The notes below the pieces were generated by a model, which was given only the letters and a program-made list of their open reading frames with translations, was not told the DNA's origin and searched no databases. A stretch of 5,703 bases of DNA from an uncultured Campylobacter sp. (GTDB lineage: Bacteria; Campylobacterota; Campylobacteria; Campylobacterales; Campylobacteraceae), in contig CALCKS010000221.1 in the NCBI GenBank assembly GCA_937965895.1, positions 1-5,703 on the forward strand, read 5' to 3'. Position numbers and translations under genes: made by a program. The first letter of the stretch is position 1. Each line of letters starts with the position of its first letter. Shown here piece after piece: positions 5,073 to 5,703 of this stretch.

Positions 5073-5703
5073 ATGAAATTTAAAGAAGTAGACGCATCTC
5101 GTCGCGGCTTTTTAAAAGGAGCTTTGGCAGCGGCAGCCATCGCCGGACCCGAAGCGATGCTCGCTGGCTATACGCCGTTTAAGCCTGATTCGCTGCAGGT
5201 TTGGTCGTGCGGAGGGTTATCTGAGGCTTTTGCGCAGATAAATCAGGCGTACGAGTCCAAAACGGGGCATAACATCCAGTACACCGGCGCCTTTGCGGGT
5301 GCGCTCGGGAAGTCGCTGCTGGCCTTGCAGGGCAAGACGGAGGTTTTCGGCGCCCGCGTTTTGGAGCTCTCTCAAAAACTACGCAAAGCTGGCCTTAGCC
5401 TTCGCTTTAGACCGCTGTGTTTTACCGACTACGTTTTAGTGGTGCCGAAGGGAAATCCCGCAGGCATTCGCGATCTAAAGGATCTAGCGGAACCCGGCGT
5501 GCGAGTGATGCTGCCGCTAAGGGCTTCGCCTCCGGGTAGCGGACCGGTAAAGGGAATTTTGAAAAATTCCGGCCTTACTGAGCCTGTTATGAAAAATATG
5601 GTCACCAACGGAGCGTGCGTAATTACTATGATGTGCGATCTGGTAGACGGCAAGGGCGATGCGTCCATCATCGAAAAGCGCCTAACGACGCACGATAGAT
5701 TTA
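5073..5703 (+). CDS. Tat-exported ModA/TupA-like substrate-binding protein, N-terminal part
   Basis: 210 codons are open from the ATG to the right edge with no stop, so the gene is truncated by the window. Residues 9-15 (SRRGFLK) are a perfect twin-arginine motif, followed by the hydrophobic stretch ALAAAAIAGPEAML and a probable cleavage after MLA. The mature part starts LQVWSCGGLSEAFAQINQAYESKTGHNIQYTGAFAGAL, the first-lobe pattern of type 2 periplasmic binding proteins of the molybdate/tungstate group. It continues with GARVLELSQKLRKAGL, FTDYVLVVPKGNPAGIRDLKDLAEPGVRVML and SPPGSGPVKGIL, then DGKGDASIIEKRL. The likely role is capturing a small anion for an ABC importer; Tat export suggests it folds, perhaps with a cofactor, in the cytoplasm. 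Ligand identity cannot be read from this. It lies 71 bases after the broken dehydratase locus. Confidence 0.75.
   Translation, partial: MKFKEVDASRRGFLKGALAAAAIAGPEAMLAGYTPFKPDSLQVWSCGGLSEAFAQINQAYESKTGHNIQYTGAFAGALGKSLLALQGKTEVFGARVLELSQKLRKAGLSLRFRPLCFTDYVLVVPKGNPAGIRDLKDLAEPGVRVMLPLRASPPGSGPVKGILKNSGLTEPVMKNMVTNGACVITMMCDLVDGKGDASIIEKRLTTHDRF

Noticed and set aside
5429..5671. Minus-strand 80-aa open frame
   Set aside because: It lies antisense inside the substrate-binding protein gene, which has clear family motifs, a Tat signal and a strong ribosome site.
1..5703. tRNA, rRNA, CRISPR array or insertion sequence
   Set aside because: No cloverleaf, rRNA-like segment, regularly spaced direct repeats with spacers, transposase or terminal inverted repeats were seen.

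Overview
The window looks like chromosomal DNA from a campylobacterote, most likely one of the higher-GC oral or gut Campylobacter species (C. rectus/showae type). This rests on the style of the genome, with short intergenic regions saturated with AAATTT/TCAAATTT words. It also rests on a cytochrome c1 tail of epsilonproteobacterial character and A-rich ribosome sites. The species call is inference.

Layout, left to right, with all genes on the + strand. (1) Positions 1-239 hold the 3' end of petC (cytochrome c1 of the bc1 complex), closed by a strong hairpin terminator. (2) Positions 269-650 hold no intact gene. They contain two open stretches in the same frame, separated by stops, that look like gene debris. 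One of them vaguely resembles the signal peptide of the next two genes. (3) Positions 708-2177 and 2271-3761 are two tandem paralogues of 489 and 496 aa. Each is a Sec-exported protein with two ~100-residue GRW repeats carrying a cysteine pair, a Ser/Lys-rich linker and a C-terminal region of further beta-rich modules. I recognise no named family; a lipocalin/calycin-like fold is my inference. (4) Positions 3762-4193 are non-coding: a long compound hairpin after the second paralogue, a dense cluster of AAATTT words, a perfect TATAAT box and two palindromes in front of the next locus. (5) Positions 4194-5001 are a broken 2-hydroxyacyl-CoA dehydratase-type locus. The ATPase/activase N-terminal two thirds (BadF/BcrA/HgdC family) run through a probable 1-base frameshift, then join abruptly in a third frame to the last ~96 residues of the partner HgdB/double-cubane-cluster subunit. 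(6) Position 5073 to the window end is the 5' part of a Tat-exported ModA/TupA-like substrate-binding protein, missed by simple ORF calling because its stop lies outside the window.

Working together: the two paralogues probably form a small operon of exported proteins. The activase and dehydratase parts would normally act as an ATP-driven electron donor and an Fe-S acceptor enzyme, but as written here the locus cannot make either protein intact. The exported binding protein follows by 71 bases with its own strong ribosome site. The most noteworthy items are the activase/dehydratase chimera and the uncharacterised duplicated repeat proteins.
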